A DNA stretch of 64,000 nt from Tianweitania sediminis (GTDB taxonomy: Bacteria; Pseudomonadota; Alphaproteobacteria; Rhizobiales; Rhizobiaceae): the NCBI RefSeq assembly GCF_017813335.1, contig NZ_JAGIYY010000006.1:62001-126000 (forward strand), read 5' to 3'. The translations under genes and the position numbers were made by a program. Of this stretch, positions 24,799 through 33,305 are shown one piece after another. Position 1 is the first letter of the stretch. Every line of letters starts with the position of its first letter. The notes below the pieces were generated by a model. The model worked only from the letters and a program-made list of their open reading frames with translations, was not told where the DNA came from and did no database searches.

Positions 24799-25660
24799 CG
24801 CGCGAGAAGCGGGGACCTTCGGGCTCGACGACGAGGCGCTCGCGACACGTTCGACCGTTTTTGCCCCCAACTCCTTCAATGGCAAAGTGGTTGTGGTGTC
24901 TGGAGGCGCCGGTGGCATCGGACGTGCAGCCGCCTGGCTGTTTGCCCGATTGGGCGCTCATGTCGTGATATCCGGCCGAAGCCAGGAAAAGATCGACGCT
25001 GTCGCAAACGCGCTTCAGGCGGCGGGGCTGAAATGCAGCGGCCATCCGGTTGATGTGCGCGATCCGGATGCGGTTGCCGCATTCTTCGACACAGTCTGGG
25101 CCGAGCAAGGTCGCCTCGATATTTTGGTGAACTCTGCCGGCGGCCAGTTTCCGCAAGCGGCCATTGATTATTCGGTAAAGGGCTGGAACGCCGTCATCAA
25201 CACGAACCTCAACGGGACGTGGTTCATGATGCAAGCGGCGGCGCGCAAATGGCGCGATGCCGGGCAGGCTGGCAGCATCGTCAACATCGTTGTTGTGACG
25301 ACGGGCGGGCTCTACGGCGTGGCACATTCGGTTGCGGCGCGGGCCGGAGTTATCAGCTTGAGCCAAAACCTTGCCGTGGAATGGGCGCCGCTCGGGATCC
25401 GCATCAACTGCATCGCGCCGGGCGCAATCGAAACGGAAGGCTGGAAAGTCTACGCTCCCGAAGCGCGTGCGGCATATCCAAGCTCCAACCCGTCTATGCG
25501 CGTCGGCGACGCCTGGGATATTGCCGAAGCGTGCGTTTATCTTGGTGGCCCCTCCGGCAAGTTTATCACCGGCGATCTCTTGACGATCGATGGGGGCGCG
25601 CAGCACTGGGGCGAGACCTGGACCACTGGGAAGCCCGACTACTTCAAGCAGGCCGATTAG
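24791..25660 (+). CDS. Short-chain dehydrogenase/reductase, DECR/AtuB-AtuG-like
   Basis: A 289-aa Rossmann SDR with GTG start. The NAD(P) loop is SGGAGGIGRAAA (about 38-49), the NAG-like motif is NSAGG, and the Asn of NTNLNGTW is present. The usual YxxxK is missing: the segment GVAHSVAARAGV has Ser180 at the Tyr and Arg184 at the Lys position, preceded by His179. Peroxisomal-type 2,4-dienoyl-CoA reductases also lack this Tyr, and the following LAVEWAPLGIRINCIAPG is DECR-like. A dienoyl-CoA reductase or an AtuB/AtuG-like step of terpenoid acyl-CoA oxidation is likely. It overlaps the convergent VOC gene by 4 bp. Confidence 0.8.
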   Translation: MTDAREAGTFGLDDEALATRSTVFAPNSFNGKVVVVSGGAGGIGRAAAWLFARLGAHVVISGRSQEKIDAVANALQAAGLKCSGHPVDVRDPDAVAAFFDTVWAEQGRLDILVNSAGGQFPQAAIDYSVKGWNAVINTNLNGTWFMMQAAARKWRDAGQAGSIVNIVVVTTGGLYGVAHSVAARAGVISLSQNLAVEWAPLGIRINCIAPGAIETEGWKVYAPEARAAYPSSNPSMRVGDAWDIAEACVYLGGPSGKFITGDLLTIDGGAQHWGETWTTGKPDYFKQAD

Positions 25661-26166
25661 CCTGCGGGCCTGACGAACTCCATCAGTTCGATCACGACCC
25701 CATCCGGATCTTCCACGCAGAAGACCATCAGCTCCGATCCACCCATGCGGATCGGAAGAGCTTCGCTATAGGGCTGATACCCGGCTTCAACAAGCCGCTT
25801 ATGCAACGCCACGGCATCAAGCGTGCGGAGGCAGATCCGACCAACGCCGGGCTGGGCGAGGTTCGCACGCGCGTCTCCGACAACCTTGGGAGAACGCCAC
25901 TCGATCAGATCAAGCCGTGTTCCGTCGCGCCGGCCCTTGGGCATCAGAAGGACAGCACGTCCGTCGACGTCAGCCGGGAGGCGGAGCACCGGCGCGAGCC
26001 CTATGGTGCCAAAATCAGGATCACCCATGGCAGCGAAGTCGGCCACCAGTTCGAAGCCGAGCAGGTTGTAGAAGGCCAGCGACCGGTCGAGGTCGGTGCA
26101 ATTGACATTGATGTGGAAGAACGACTGGATGTCGCCCAGCTGCCGTTCGGAATGGTGGTCCGTCAC
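25657..26166 (-). CDS. VOC-superfamily (glyoxalase/dioxygenase-like) protein
   Basis: A 169-aa vicinal-oxygen-chelate protein with two beta-alpha-beta-beta-beta modules: SFFHINVNCTDLDRSLAFYN at the start and GVGRICLRTLDAVALHKRL in the second. The final metal-ligand Glu is in DPDGVVIELMEF. Members are lyases, isomerases or dioxygenases on small thiol or aromatic compounds; the substrate here is not readable. It overlaps the TetR gene by ATGA (26163-26166), so the two are co-expressed. Confidence 0.8.
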   Translation of the reverse strand: MTDHHSERQLGDIQSFFHINVNCTDLDRSLAFYNLLGFELVADFAAMGDPDFGTIGLAPVLRLPADVDGRAVLLMPKGRRDGTRLDLIEWRSPKVVGDARANLAQPGVGRICLRTLDAVALHKRLVEAGYQPYSEALPIRMGGSELMVFCVEDPDGVVIELMEFVRPAG

Positions 26167-26822
26167 TTGAAGATCTTCCCTTGCAGCAGCTTGACATAAG
26201 TTTCGACGACCCCGGCGGACGGACGGACATATTGCCCGTCTTCGAAGCAGAAGCGGCCACTCAGATACTCGCGCGTTGAAATCAGCATCTGGGTGAGCAT
26301 GTCCATCTCAACGGGATCGTCGATCAGGAGATTGCCGCGAAGGCGTTCATATTCCAGAGCTCGACGGTAGCTGGCCGACTGCATCTCCAGATGCATGCGA
26401 AAGCCGCGCGGCGCTTGCACCGTGCCTTCGCTCAGGATCTTGAAGAGGTGCGGCTCCTTTTCCAGGAACTCAAAGAAGCCGCTGAGGCGTGCCTTTTCCC
26501 GCTCGATAGCATCGTCCGGCGCTTCCAACACGCGTTGGCGGACCAGCGCGTGCAAGCGCCTGCTGATCGAGGGCAGCAATTGGTCGAGCAGGTCCTGCCG
26601 CGACTCGAAGTAATTGTAAAACGTTCCCTGCGCCACCTTTGCTCGCGCCGTGATGGCGGCAATCGAGGCAGCCGCATACCCCGACTCGCCCACGGTCTGC
26701 ACAGCGGCATCAAACAACCGTTGCCGCGTGGCTTCTGCCTTTTCCGCCCGCGTCAGCCGCGCCGGCCTACGCCCTGGGGGGTTTGTATCGTCATCTGCAG
26801 CGAGTTTGAGGGAAGTGCTCAT
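26163..26822 (-). CDS. TetR-family transcriptional regulator 1
   Basis: A 219-aa TetR regulator: the N-terminal HTH lies at about residues 25-70 (RLFDAAVQTVGESGYAAASI, ARAKVAQGTFYNYFESR), the helical C-terminus is the ligand domain. I start at MSTSLKLAADDD; an upstream in-frame extension reaches 27248 but runs antisense into the transporter gene. It is divergent from the TRAP operon, with a long palindrome in between, so autoregulation and control of the TRAP/Lva genes are likely. An acyl-CoA or related ligand is inference from the surroundings. Confidence 0.88.
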   Translation of the reverse strand: MSTSLKLAADDDTNPPGRRPARLTRAEKAEATRQRLFDAAVQTVGESGYAAASIAAITARAKVAQGTFYNYFESRQDLLDQLLPSISRRLHALVRQRVLEAPDDAIEREKARLSGFFEFLEKEPHLFKILSEGTVQAPRGFRMHLEMQSASYRRALEYERLRGNLLIDDPVEMDMLTQMLISTREYLSGRFCFEDGQYVRPSAGVVETYVKLLQGKIFK

Positions 26823-26861
26823 GACTAGCAAGGGTACGGTCGCATGCGAAATGAAGCAATC

Positions 26862-26890
26862 GAAATGAATTATGAGTCGGGATTCATTTC
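26862..26890. promoter_or_regulatory. Inverted repeat in the tetR1-TRAP intergenic region
   Basis: GAAATGAAT (26862-26870) and ATTCATTTC (26882-26890) form a perfect 9-bp inverted repeat, 11 bp apart. The half-site ATGAAT is that of the 15-bp palindromes elsewhere in the window, but the spacing differs. The 238-bp gap 26823-27060 holds no gene. Confidence 0.45.
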
Positions 26891-27060
26891 TGTTTACAAG
26901 CGCGCGTTTTCCGCTAGCGTGGGTCTTCAAGAGACGGTCCGGGAGGAGCACCCACGCAGAAGGGGTGAAGGATCGCTCCACGCCGCCTATCCGGCTGCTT
27001 CCTGATCCATTCCGTCGAGGTTCAGCCTCGAATTGTTCAGCTATCCCTGGGAGGAAACTG

Positions 27061-28158
27061 ATGATTAAACACGCTCGTTCTCTTGTTGCCGCGACTGCGC
27101 TGCTGGGCACGCTGTTCTCAGCGCCGGTGCAAGCAGCCGAATTCATTATCTCGACCGCGCTTGGCAAGCCGCACCTTTGGGTCGGCGCGCATATGGACCC
27201 ATTTGCTGATGCCATTGAAAAGGCCAGCAATGGCGACATCACCTTCACCCGCTTCTATGCCGGCGAGCTCAGCGCCGTTGGGCGCGAACTCGACAGCCTC
27301 ACCAGCGGGACGATCCAGGTTGCCGCGCCACTCCTGGCACCTTACCACGAGGGGCTTTTTCCCCTTTCCGACGTGACGCAGCTTCCGACCTACGGAACGA
27401 CGTCGCCGATGGTGACGCGTGCCTTCCAGAAGCTCCTCGATTCGGACCAGGAGTTGAAAGACGGAAAGACGTTCTACGAGTATGAGATTTCGAGCAAAGG
27501 GATCCACGCCTGGGCTCTCGGCGCGACGGCGGCTTATTCGATTTCTACGGCCAAGAAGGTTCTGAAGGAGCCGGGCGACTTTGCGGGTGTGCCTCTGCGC
27601 GCTGGTTCGGCCCTGCACACCATCATGCTCGAGAAGCTTGGCTCCACCCCTGTCACCATGCCGGGTTCCGCTGCCTTCGAGGCGGCATCCCGCGGCACGA
27701 TCGAAGGGCTGGTGATCGCCATCTCCGACTGGCCTTCCTATTCGCTTCAGCAGGTGATGCGGCACTCAATCGTGGATGTCTCGATTGGGCATTGGGAAAG
27801 CTACCTCGCCGTCAGCGACGCGATGTGGAACGAGCTGACGGAAGAGCAGCAGAAGCTTTGGGACAAGACCGCGCGCGAGATCGCCCTCACAAACGCCGAA
27901 CAATGGGAAAGCCGCGTCGACACGGTGAAGGAAGCGTCCATCAAGGATGATGGCGGCTCCTTCGTGTCGATCAACGACCTGTCGCCAGCCATGAAGCAGC
28001 ACATCGACAAGGCTGCGGCGGACACCTGGACGGCATGGATCGAGCGGACGGAAGCCAATGGTCATCCAGCCCGCGCAACGGCGAAGCTTTACGCCGAGCT
28101 GATCCAGGCCGAGGGCGGCAAGCTGCCGGATGGCGTCGCCGAATACCTGGCGAAGTAA
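27061..28158 (+). CDS. TRAP transporter substrate-binding protein (DctP family)
   Basis: A 365-aa periplasmic binding protein. The signal peptide is MIKHARSLVAATALLGTLFS with cleavage near VQAAEF. DctP-family features are the central helix region and the GVPLRAGSALHTIMLEKLGS block. The following DctM and DctQ proteins complete a TRAP transporter, which imports carboxylates using the Na+ gradient. GGGAGG lies 8 nt before the ATG. It is the first gene of a long rightward operon ending at 35963. Confidence 0.88.
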   Translation: MIKHARSLVAATALLGTLFSAPVQAAEFIISTALGKPHLWVGAHMDPFADAIEKASNGDITFTRFYAGELSAVGRELDSLTSGTIQVAAPLLAPYHEGLFPLSDVTQLPTYGTTSPMVTRAFQKLLDSDQELKDGKTFYEYEISSKGIHAWALGATAAYSISTAKKVLKEPGDFAGVPLRAGSALHTIMLEKLGSTPVTMPGSAAFEAASRGTIEGLVIAISDWPSYSLQQVMRHSIVDVSIGHWESYLAVSDAMWNELTEEQQKLWDKTAREIALTNAEQWESRVDTVKEASIKDDGGSFVSINDLSPAMKQHIDKAAADTWTAWIERTEANGHPARATAKLYAELIQAEGGKLPDGVAEYLAK

Positions 28159-28164
28159 TTCTCC

Positions 28165-28188
28165 GGGTGCCGGCTTCTGCCGGCGCCC
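28165..28188 (+). other. Intercistronic hairpin between TRAP binding protein and DctM genes
   Basis: GGGTGCCGGC-TTCT-GCCGGCGCCC, a 10-bp stem with one G-U pair and a UUCU loop, starting 6 bp after the stop. No T-run follows, so it is more likely an mRNA-stability or processing element that lets the binding protein be made in excess over the membrane subunits. Confidence 0.6.
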
Positions 28189-28230
28189 ACTTGACCTCGT
28201 TTCACTCCTTTCAGAACAGGTAAAACAACC

Positions 28231-29547
28231 GTGTCCAAGGATCTGATTATCTGGGCCATCGGGCTTTGGATCATCGTCTTCCTGCTTGCCGGGCAGGCGG
28301 TTGCCACGGTGCTTCTGGGTGCCGGAATCGTCGGCATCTTCCTTTGGGTCGGTCCCGGCGTATTCAACGGCATTCTGGCGCAGGACGCGTTCTACACCGC
28401 TTCTACCTACACGCTTTCAATCATCCCGCTTTACCTGTTCATGGCGCAACTGCTGCTGAAGGGCGGCGTCATCGTGGACCTTTATCGCGTAGGGCACAGA
28501 CTCGCCGGGTACCGTCGTTTTCCGCTCGGTGTAGCGACGCTTCTCACGGGCGGGCTACTGGGCGCGGTGTCCGGTTCAGGAACTGCCAGCGCAGCGGCGT
28601 TGGCAACGCTGGCCGGTCCGGAACTCCAGCGCGTCGGTTACACCCGACCCTTCTCGGTGGCGCTCACGGCAATCGCCGGTTCCTTGTCCGTAATCATTCC
28701 GCCGAGCCTCCTGATCATGATCTATGGCTCATTGACGGAAGTACCCATCGGGCATCTTTTCATCGGTTCAATCGGGCCGGCGGTCTTGTGCATGCTCGTT
28801 TACGTCGGCTGCTTGTATTTTCTCGGCGACATCGATGAAGAGGCAGCCGCACGGTCTGCCCTCTCGGTCGCCGAGCAACGAGGCGAGGGCGCGACGCCGC
28901 GTGCGGTGAGTGCCTTCCTGTTCGTCATCATCCTGATGTTCGTCGTATTCGGCGGCATCTATGGTGGCGTGGTCACGGTCGGCGAAGCGGGTGCCCTCGG
29001 AGCGTTCGCAGCCTTTGTCGGCATGGTCGCCATGGGTCGCGTCGGCTTCCGGGACATCGCGGCAGCCTTGGTTGACTCCGTGAAGGTCACCGCGATGCTG
29101 CTGATCCTGATGATCGCGGCGCAGATCTTTTCGCGGTTCATGTCTTTCTCGCGCTTGCCGACTGAGTTGTTGCACTTCGCAGAGCCGCTGGTCGCCAACC
29201 CTACCATGCTCATCCTTGTCCTTATGCTCGGGCTCTTCATCGCAGGAACCTTCCTGGAAGAAGTCACCACGATCGTGCTCGCGATCCCGATCATCATGCC
29301 CATGGTGCAGGCGGCGGGCGTGGACGTGATCTGGTTCGGCGTCATGACCTGCTTCGTGATCTCGCTCGGCCTGCTCACCCCGCCAGTCGGCCTTGTTGCC
29401 TTTTCCGCAGCAACGGCCGCCCGAACCCCAGCCGGTCCCGTCTTTCGGCCTTGCATGGTGTTTTCGTCCATTGCCGCCTTTGTTGTGGTGATCGCGATGA
29501 TGACCTTTCCCGAAATCGCAACCTGGTTGCCGAGCCACCTGAACTGA
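28231..29547 (+). CDS. dctM: TRAP transporter large permease DctM
   Basis: A 438-aa integral membrane protein with about 12 hydrophobic segments. DctM features: GAVSGSGTASAAALATLAGP (two-fold conserved loop) and PPSLLIMIYGSLTEVPIGHL. It is the transmembrane pump part that moves the substrate delivered by the DctP protein. GTG start; the shine-Dalgarno is weak. The DctQ gene follows after 1 bp. Confidence 0.92.
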   Translation: MSKDLIIWAIGLWIIVFLLAGQAVATVLLGAGIVGIFLWVGPGVFNGILAQDAFYTASTYTLSIIPLYLFMAQLLLKGGVIVDLYRVGHRLAGYRRFPLGVATLLTGGLLGAVSGSGTASAAALATLAGPELQRVGYTRPFSVALTAIAGSLSVIIPPSLLIMIYGSLTEVPIGHLFIGSIGPAVLCMLVYVGCLYFLGDIDEEAAARSALSVAEQRGEGATPRAVSAFLFVIILMFVVFGGIYGGVVTVGEAGALGAFAAFVGMVAMGRVGFRDIAAALVDSVKVTAMLLILMIAAQIFSRFMSFSRLPTELLHFAEPLVANPTMLILVLMLGLFIAGTFLEEVTTIVLAIPIIMPMVQAAGVDVIWFGVMTCFVISLGLLTPPVGLVAFSAATAARTPAGPVFRPCMVFSSIAAFVVVIAMMTFPEIATWLPSHLN

Positions 29548-29548
29548 G

Positions 29549-30103
29549 ATGACGGCAATGCGCTTCTGGAAATCCGTTGGGGTCTTGGAATGGTGGCTCG
29601 CTGCCGCAGGCGCGGGATCCATGCTGTTCATCATGATGATGGTAACCGTGATCAGCGTGGCCGGCCGCTACTTCCTCCACATGGACCTGATCCCCGGCGC
29701 CTACAACATCGTCGAGCGCGTGATCTTTCCTCTTCTCGTGTTCTGGGGACTGCCCCTTGCACACCGCGAAGGCATGTTCCCTCGCCTGGAAACACTGGCC
29801 GACACGCAGCCGCCACGCCGCCGCGCTTTTCTGGCAGCCTTCGTGACCCTCGTGGAAGTGGGATTATACGCCGTCTTCCTCTGGTACGTTACCAAGTTCA
29901 CGTGGGCGAGCTTCGCTTCGGGTCGCACCATGCAGATCGGCGCCAGCTACCTGCCGCTTTGGCCTGTGCTTGTACCCATGCCACTCGCGGTCGCCCTGAT
30001 GCTGCTGCAAATGGGGCGAACGCTTTATCACTACGTGCGGGCGATGTTTGGCCTGGAAGAGATGGCGGCCCCGCTCGGAGCCACAGAAAGCGGCGCGGTA
30101 TGA
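29549..30103 (+). CDS. dctQ: TRAP transporter small permease DctQ
   Basis: A 184-aa membrane protein with four hydrophobic segments, beginning MTAMRFWKSVGVLEWWLAAA. Conserved DctQ features are the WGLPLAHREGMF loop and the FLWYVTKFTWASF helix. It pairs with DctM. The order P-M-Q differs from the common P-Q-M. Its stop overlaps the kinase gene start by ATGA, so the transporter and the CoA-ester genes are translated in one unit. Confidence 0.88.
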   Translation: MTAMRFWKSVGVLEWWLAAAGAGSMLFIMMMVTVISVAGRYFLHMDLIPGAYNIVERVIFPLLVFWGLPLAHREGMFPRLETLADTQPPRRRAFLAAFVTLVEVGLYAVFLWYVTKFTWASFASGRTMQIGASYLPLWPVLVPMPLAVALMLLQMGRTLYHYVRAMFGLEEMAAPLGATESGAV

Positions 30104-31185
30104 CCAGGCTCCAGGCAAAAAGCCAGGAACAGACCGAGCAGCCCATGCCGGTGTTCGACGCCTTCAACGCAGAGCAGGTGCGCGAACGGCTAACCGGGTA
30201 CCTCTTGCATTCTGCCGAGGCGATCACGATCGGTCCGTTGAAGCGCTTCACCGTTGGCTTTTCCTGGGTGACCTACGGCTTTCGCGCGAACTGGATCGAT
30301 GGCGGCAAGAAAGTGGAGCGTGAACTCATTCTTCGCGTTGGACCACCGAACGGAATTTTCGGACCTTATCGCGCTTTTCCGGAATTCGTGACGCTGCAAG
30401 CCCTGGCAGGCAGCGCAGTGCCTGTACCCCGGGTGTACTGGTACAGCGATGACGTCACCGTGCTAGGCGCGCCCTTCTTCGTCTGCGATCTCGTGCCGGG
30501 CGAAGCTCCGATCCCCTGGACCCACGATGGCGGTCCGGCGTTCAACGAGGAAAGACGCGTCGTGCTCGGCAAGCAGTTCGTGTCGGCTCTGGCAGCGCTG
30601 CACGATTTCGCCTGGCAGGACACGCCCGTCGCAGCCGTCGAAGGCATCCGGGACGTGCGCACAACCGCGGTTGCGCAGGTCAATCACTGGCTGGGCCTGC
30701 TCGGCCAATGGTCCCCCGAACGGGTGCCACTCCTAGAACTGGCCGCCCTGTGGTTGCGCGAAAACGCACCGGTCGCGGAGCGTATCTCCATCACCCATGG
30801 AGATTATCGCATCGGCAATTTCCTGGAAATCGAAGGCCGCATCACGGCCATCCTGGATTGGGAACTGGTGCGTCTAGGCGATCCGATGGAGGATCTCGGC
30901 TGGGTGTGCCTTCAAGCCTGGCGCGGACGATCCCCTTACATGTGCCACTTCTTCGAGCGGGAAGAACTGCGTGATCGCTACAGCGCACTGACCGGCCGTG
31001 AAGCCAGGCTCAGCGACATGGCCTATTGGGAGGCGTTCGGCACGTTCAAGCTCGCCGTCATGCATTACGGGGCCACCGACTGCTTCGCACGCCGCGGCTT
31101 CAATGATCTGCGCATGGCTGGGATGGCCGCCCAGATCCCGCGCATGCTGCTTCAAGTCGAGTCAGCGATGGAGCGGGCGGCATGA
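30100..31185 (+). CDS. APH-family phosphotransferase, LvaA-like (predicted 4-hydroxyacyl-CoA kinase)
   Basis: A 361-aa aminoglycoside-phosphotransferase-fold kinase. Brenner's motif is HGDYRIGN (233-240, catalytic Asp235) and the Mg-binding motif is LDWELVRLGDP (Asp253). LvaA of Pseudomonas putida, of this family, phosphorylates 4-hydroxyacyl-CoA and needs the small LvaB; the same kinase domain is fused to acyl-CoA dehydrogenase in animal ACAD10/11. The context matches: small partner, CoA ligase and acyl-CoA dehydrogenase follow. Antibiotic resistance is very unlikely. Sequence alone cannot fix the hydroxyl position. Confidence 0.85.
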   Translation: MTRLQAKSQEQTEQPMPVFDAFNAEQVRERLTGYLLHSAEAITIGPLKRFTVGFSWVTYGFRANWIDGGKKVERELILRVGPPNGIFGPYRAFPEFVTLQALAGSAVPVPRVYWYSDDVTVLGAPFFVCDLVPGEAPIPWTHDGGPAFNEERRVVLGKQFVSALAALHDFAWQDTPVAAVEGIRDVRTTAVAQVNHWLGLLGQWSPERVPLLELAALWLRENAPVAERISITHGDYRIGNFLEIEGRITAILDWELVRLGDPMEDLGWVCLQAWRGRSPYMCHFFEREELRDRYSALTGREARLSDMAYWEAFGTFKLAVMHYGATDCFARRGFNDLRMAGMAAQIPRMLLQVESAMERAA

Positions 31186-31655
31186 ACATCCCCCTGTCCC
31201 GGCTGATCGAAGGCATGATCGCGACGCTGCGGACCGACGTGATCCCACATGTGCAGGATCCCTATGCCCGCGGCCAGGCGGTAGGGATCATTGATCTTCT
31301 GAACAACATCGAACCTCGTATCGATTGGGCAACACCGCCGCTGGCAGCGCTTGTGAAAGTCAAACACGAGCTGCTTTCGAAGATTGCGGCCGTTGCGCCA
31401 AAAGCGATCGATGTTCCGGCACACCGCAAGTGCCAGACTGCGGGTGATTATCTCGCTTTCAAAGCCGAGTTGGATGCCGGCCTTGGCAACGCGCTGGCAG
31501 CGCTTTGGCCCTCGCGCGGCGAAGCTCGATCTGCGGACGCCATCGCCCTGATCCAGGCACATCTGCATGACGAAGCCAGCACCGCGATGAGAACCACGCG
31601 CAAACCATCGTTTGCCGAGATTGCAAGCGGCGGAGTTCAGGCTCGAAAGGCCTGA
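31182..31655 (+). CDS. Small LvaB/DUF6285-like partner of the kinase
   Basis: A 157-aa helical soluble protein starting MNIPLSRLIEGMIATLRTDV, with RGQAVGIIDLLNNIEPRIDW near the middle. It overlaps the kinase gene by ATGA. In levulinate clusters a protein of similar size (LvaB) sits directly after the kinase LvaA and is required for its activity; DUF6285 proteins occupy this place widely. I infer the same partnership from position, size and helical character. The family assignment is tentative. Confidence 0.6.
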   Translation: MNIPLSRLIEGMIATLRTDVIPHVQDPYARGQAVGIIDLLNNIEPRIDWATPPLAALVKVKHELLSKIAAVAPKAIDVPAHRKCQTAGDYLAFKAELDAGLGNALAALWPSRGEARSADAIALIQAHLHDEASTAMRTTRKPSFAEIASGGVQARKA

Positions 31656-31680
31656 CAGGCATCTTTGGGGGGAGGAGCCC

Positions 31681-33300
31681 ATGGCCTACAACATCGACCC
31701 AAGAATGCCCGCGCCTGAAGCGTGCGTGCAGCGCTACATGCTGGAACGATGGGCTGCGGAACAGCCGGACAAGATCTTCGCGATCTTCGCCGATGGCGAG
31801 CAATGGACCTATCGCGAAACGCTGCGGCAAGCCATCTGCACGGCCAACGCTTTGCGGGATCTCGGCGTGAAGCAAGGCGAGCGCGTGATGTGCTGGCTGC
31901 CCAATGGCGCCGAGTGCCTGCGCGTCTGGATGGGTTTGAACTATCTCGGCGCTGTTTTCGTGCCGCTGAACCTTTCTTATCGCGGCAATCTTCTGCGCCA
32001 TGCGGTGAAGCTGTCGGAAGCACGGCTCGGCATCGTGCACGCCGACCTGCACCAACGGCTGGGCGAGGTCGAACTGGGGCCGCTTCAGGAGATCGTGGTG
32101 CTCGGCGGCAAAGCACAGGCTGTGGCGGGCCTCTCGGTGCGGTCATCCGATGCGATGCAAAGCGAGAACGAGACACCTCCGGACCTGGAGCGCCCAATCG
32201 CGCCCTGGGACATGCAGTCGATCATCTTCACGTCCGGAACGACCGGGCCTTCCAAGGGCGTGATGTCGTCTTACTGCCACCTTTACAGCATGGCTGCCGC
32301 CGCGCCCTTCCTGGACGAAAACGACCGCTACATGGTGAACCTGCCGATGTTCCATTCGGGCGGGGTGATGCCGGTCACCGCCATGCTCGTACATGGCGGT
32401 TCCATCGTCATGGTCGACGCCTTCGACACGGACAGCTTCTGGCCGACCGTCCGGCGCCACGGCATCACAACGGTCATCCTGCTGGGAGTCATGGGGGGCT
32501 TTCTCCTGAAGCGGCCGCCTCTCGGCGACGACAAGGACCACACTCTGCGGACCTGCACCTATGTGCCGCTCAACGACACGGCACCGCAGTTCCACGAGCG
32601 GTTCGGCACGGACATCCACACCCACTTCAACATGACCGAGATCTGCATGCCGATCGTGTCCGAACCCAATCCGACGGCGCTCGGCAGCGCTGGCCGGCCG
32701 CGTGCGGGCGTGGAGGTGCGGATCGTGGACGAGAACGACTGCGAAGTGCCGGTGGGGCAGGTCGGGGAAATGGTGGTGCGTACGGACTGCCCCTGGGCTC
32801 TGAACCACGGCTATGCCGCCAATCCCGAGGCAACCGCCGCCGCTTGGCGCAACGGCTGGTTTCACACCGGCGATGGCTTCCGCCGCGATGAAGCGGGCAA
32901 CTATTTCTTCGTCGACCGCCTGAAGGACGCAATCCGGCGGCGCGGCGAAAACATCTCGTCCTTTGAGGTCGAATCCGAGGTGCTCGCGCATCCTGCGGTG
33001 AAGGAAGCCGCGGCCGTGGCGGTTAAAAGCGAGATTGCCGAAGATGAAGTGATGGCCGTGGTCGCCTTGAAGGAGGGCGTGGACTTCGACCCGGCCGAAC
33101 TGATCGAGTTCCTGCGTCCTCGCATGGCCCACTTCATGATTCCACGCTACGTGCGCATCGTCGATGCGCTGCCCCGCACACCAACCTCCAAGGTCGAAAA
33201 GGTGAAGCTGCGGCAGGACGCGCTGACCGCCGGCGTTTGGGATCGCGAACAGGCCGGCATCACGGTGAAGCGCGAGAAGATCGGCCAGAAAAGGGCTTGA
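31681..33300 (+). CDS. AMP-binding acyl-CoA ligase 1 (LvaE-like)
   Basis: A 539-aa adenylate-forming ligase. The ATP loop is [15 protein letters not shown]5-like motif is NMTEICMP, the A7/A8 region is FHTGDGF and [18 protein letters not shown], and the C-terminal catalytic lysine is in [12 protein letters not shown]. It activates a carboxylic acid to the CoA ester. Being right behind the TRAP and kinase genes, it should activate the acid the transporter brings in. GGGGGAGGAG lies 5 nt upstream. Carnitine/crotonobetaine-CoA ligases (CaiC) are also similar. Confidence 0.87.
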   Translation: MAYNIDPRMPAPEACVQRYMLERWAAEQPDKIFAIFADGEQWTYRETLRQAICTANALRDLGVKQGERVMCWLPNGAECLRVWMGLNYLGAVFVPLNLSYRGNLLRHAVKLSEARLGIVHADLHQRLGEVELGPLQEIVVLGGKAQAVAGLSVRSSDAMQSENETPPDLERPIAPWDMQSIIFTSGTTGPSKGVMSSYCHLYSMAAAAPFLDENDRYMVNLPMFHSGGVMPVTAMLVHGGSIVMVDAFDTDSFWPTVRRHGITTVILLGVMGGFLLKRPPLGDDKDHTLRTCTYVPLNDTAPQFHERFGTDIHTHFNMTEICMPIVSEPNPTALGSAGRPRAGVEVRIVDENDCEVPVGQVGEMVVRTDCPWALNHGYAANPEATAAAWRNGWFHTGDGFRRDEAGNYFFVDRLKDAIRRRGENISSFEVESEVLAHPAVKEAAAVAVKSEIAEDEVMAVVALKEGVDFDPAELIEFLRPRMAHFMIPRYVRIVDALPRTPTSKVEKVKLRQDALTAGVWDREQAGITVKREKIGQKRA

Positions 33301-33305
33301 GCATT

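Noticed and set aside
28165-28188. Hairpin as a Rho-independent terminator of the TRAP operon
   Set aside because: No T-run follows; next genes DctM and DctQ need the same transcript.
30100-31185. Aminoglycoside resistance gene
   Set aside because: The APH fold is shared, but the surrounding CoA-ester genes point to LvaA/ACAD10-11-type kinases.
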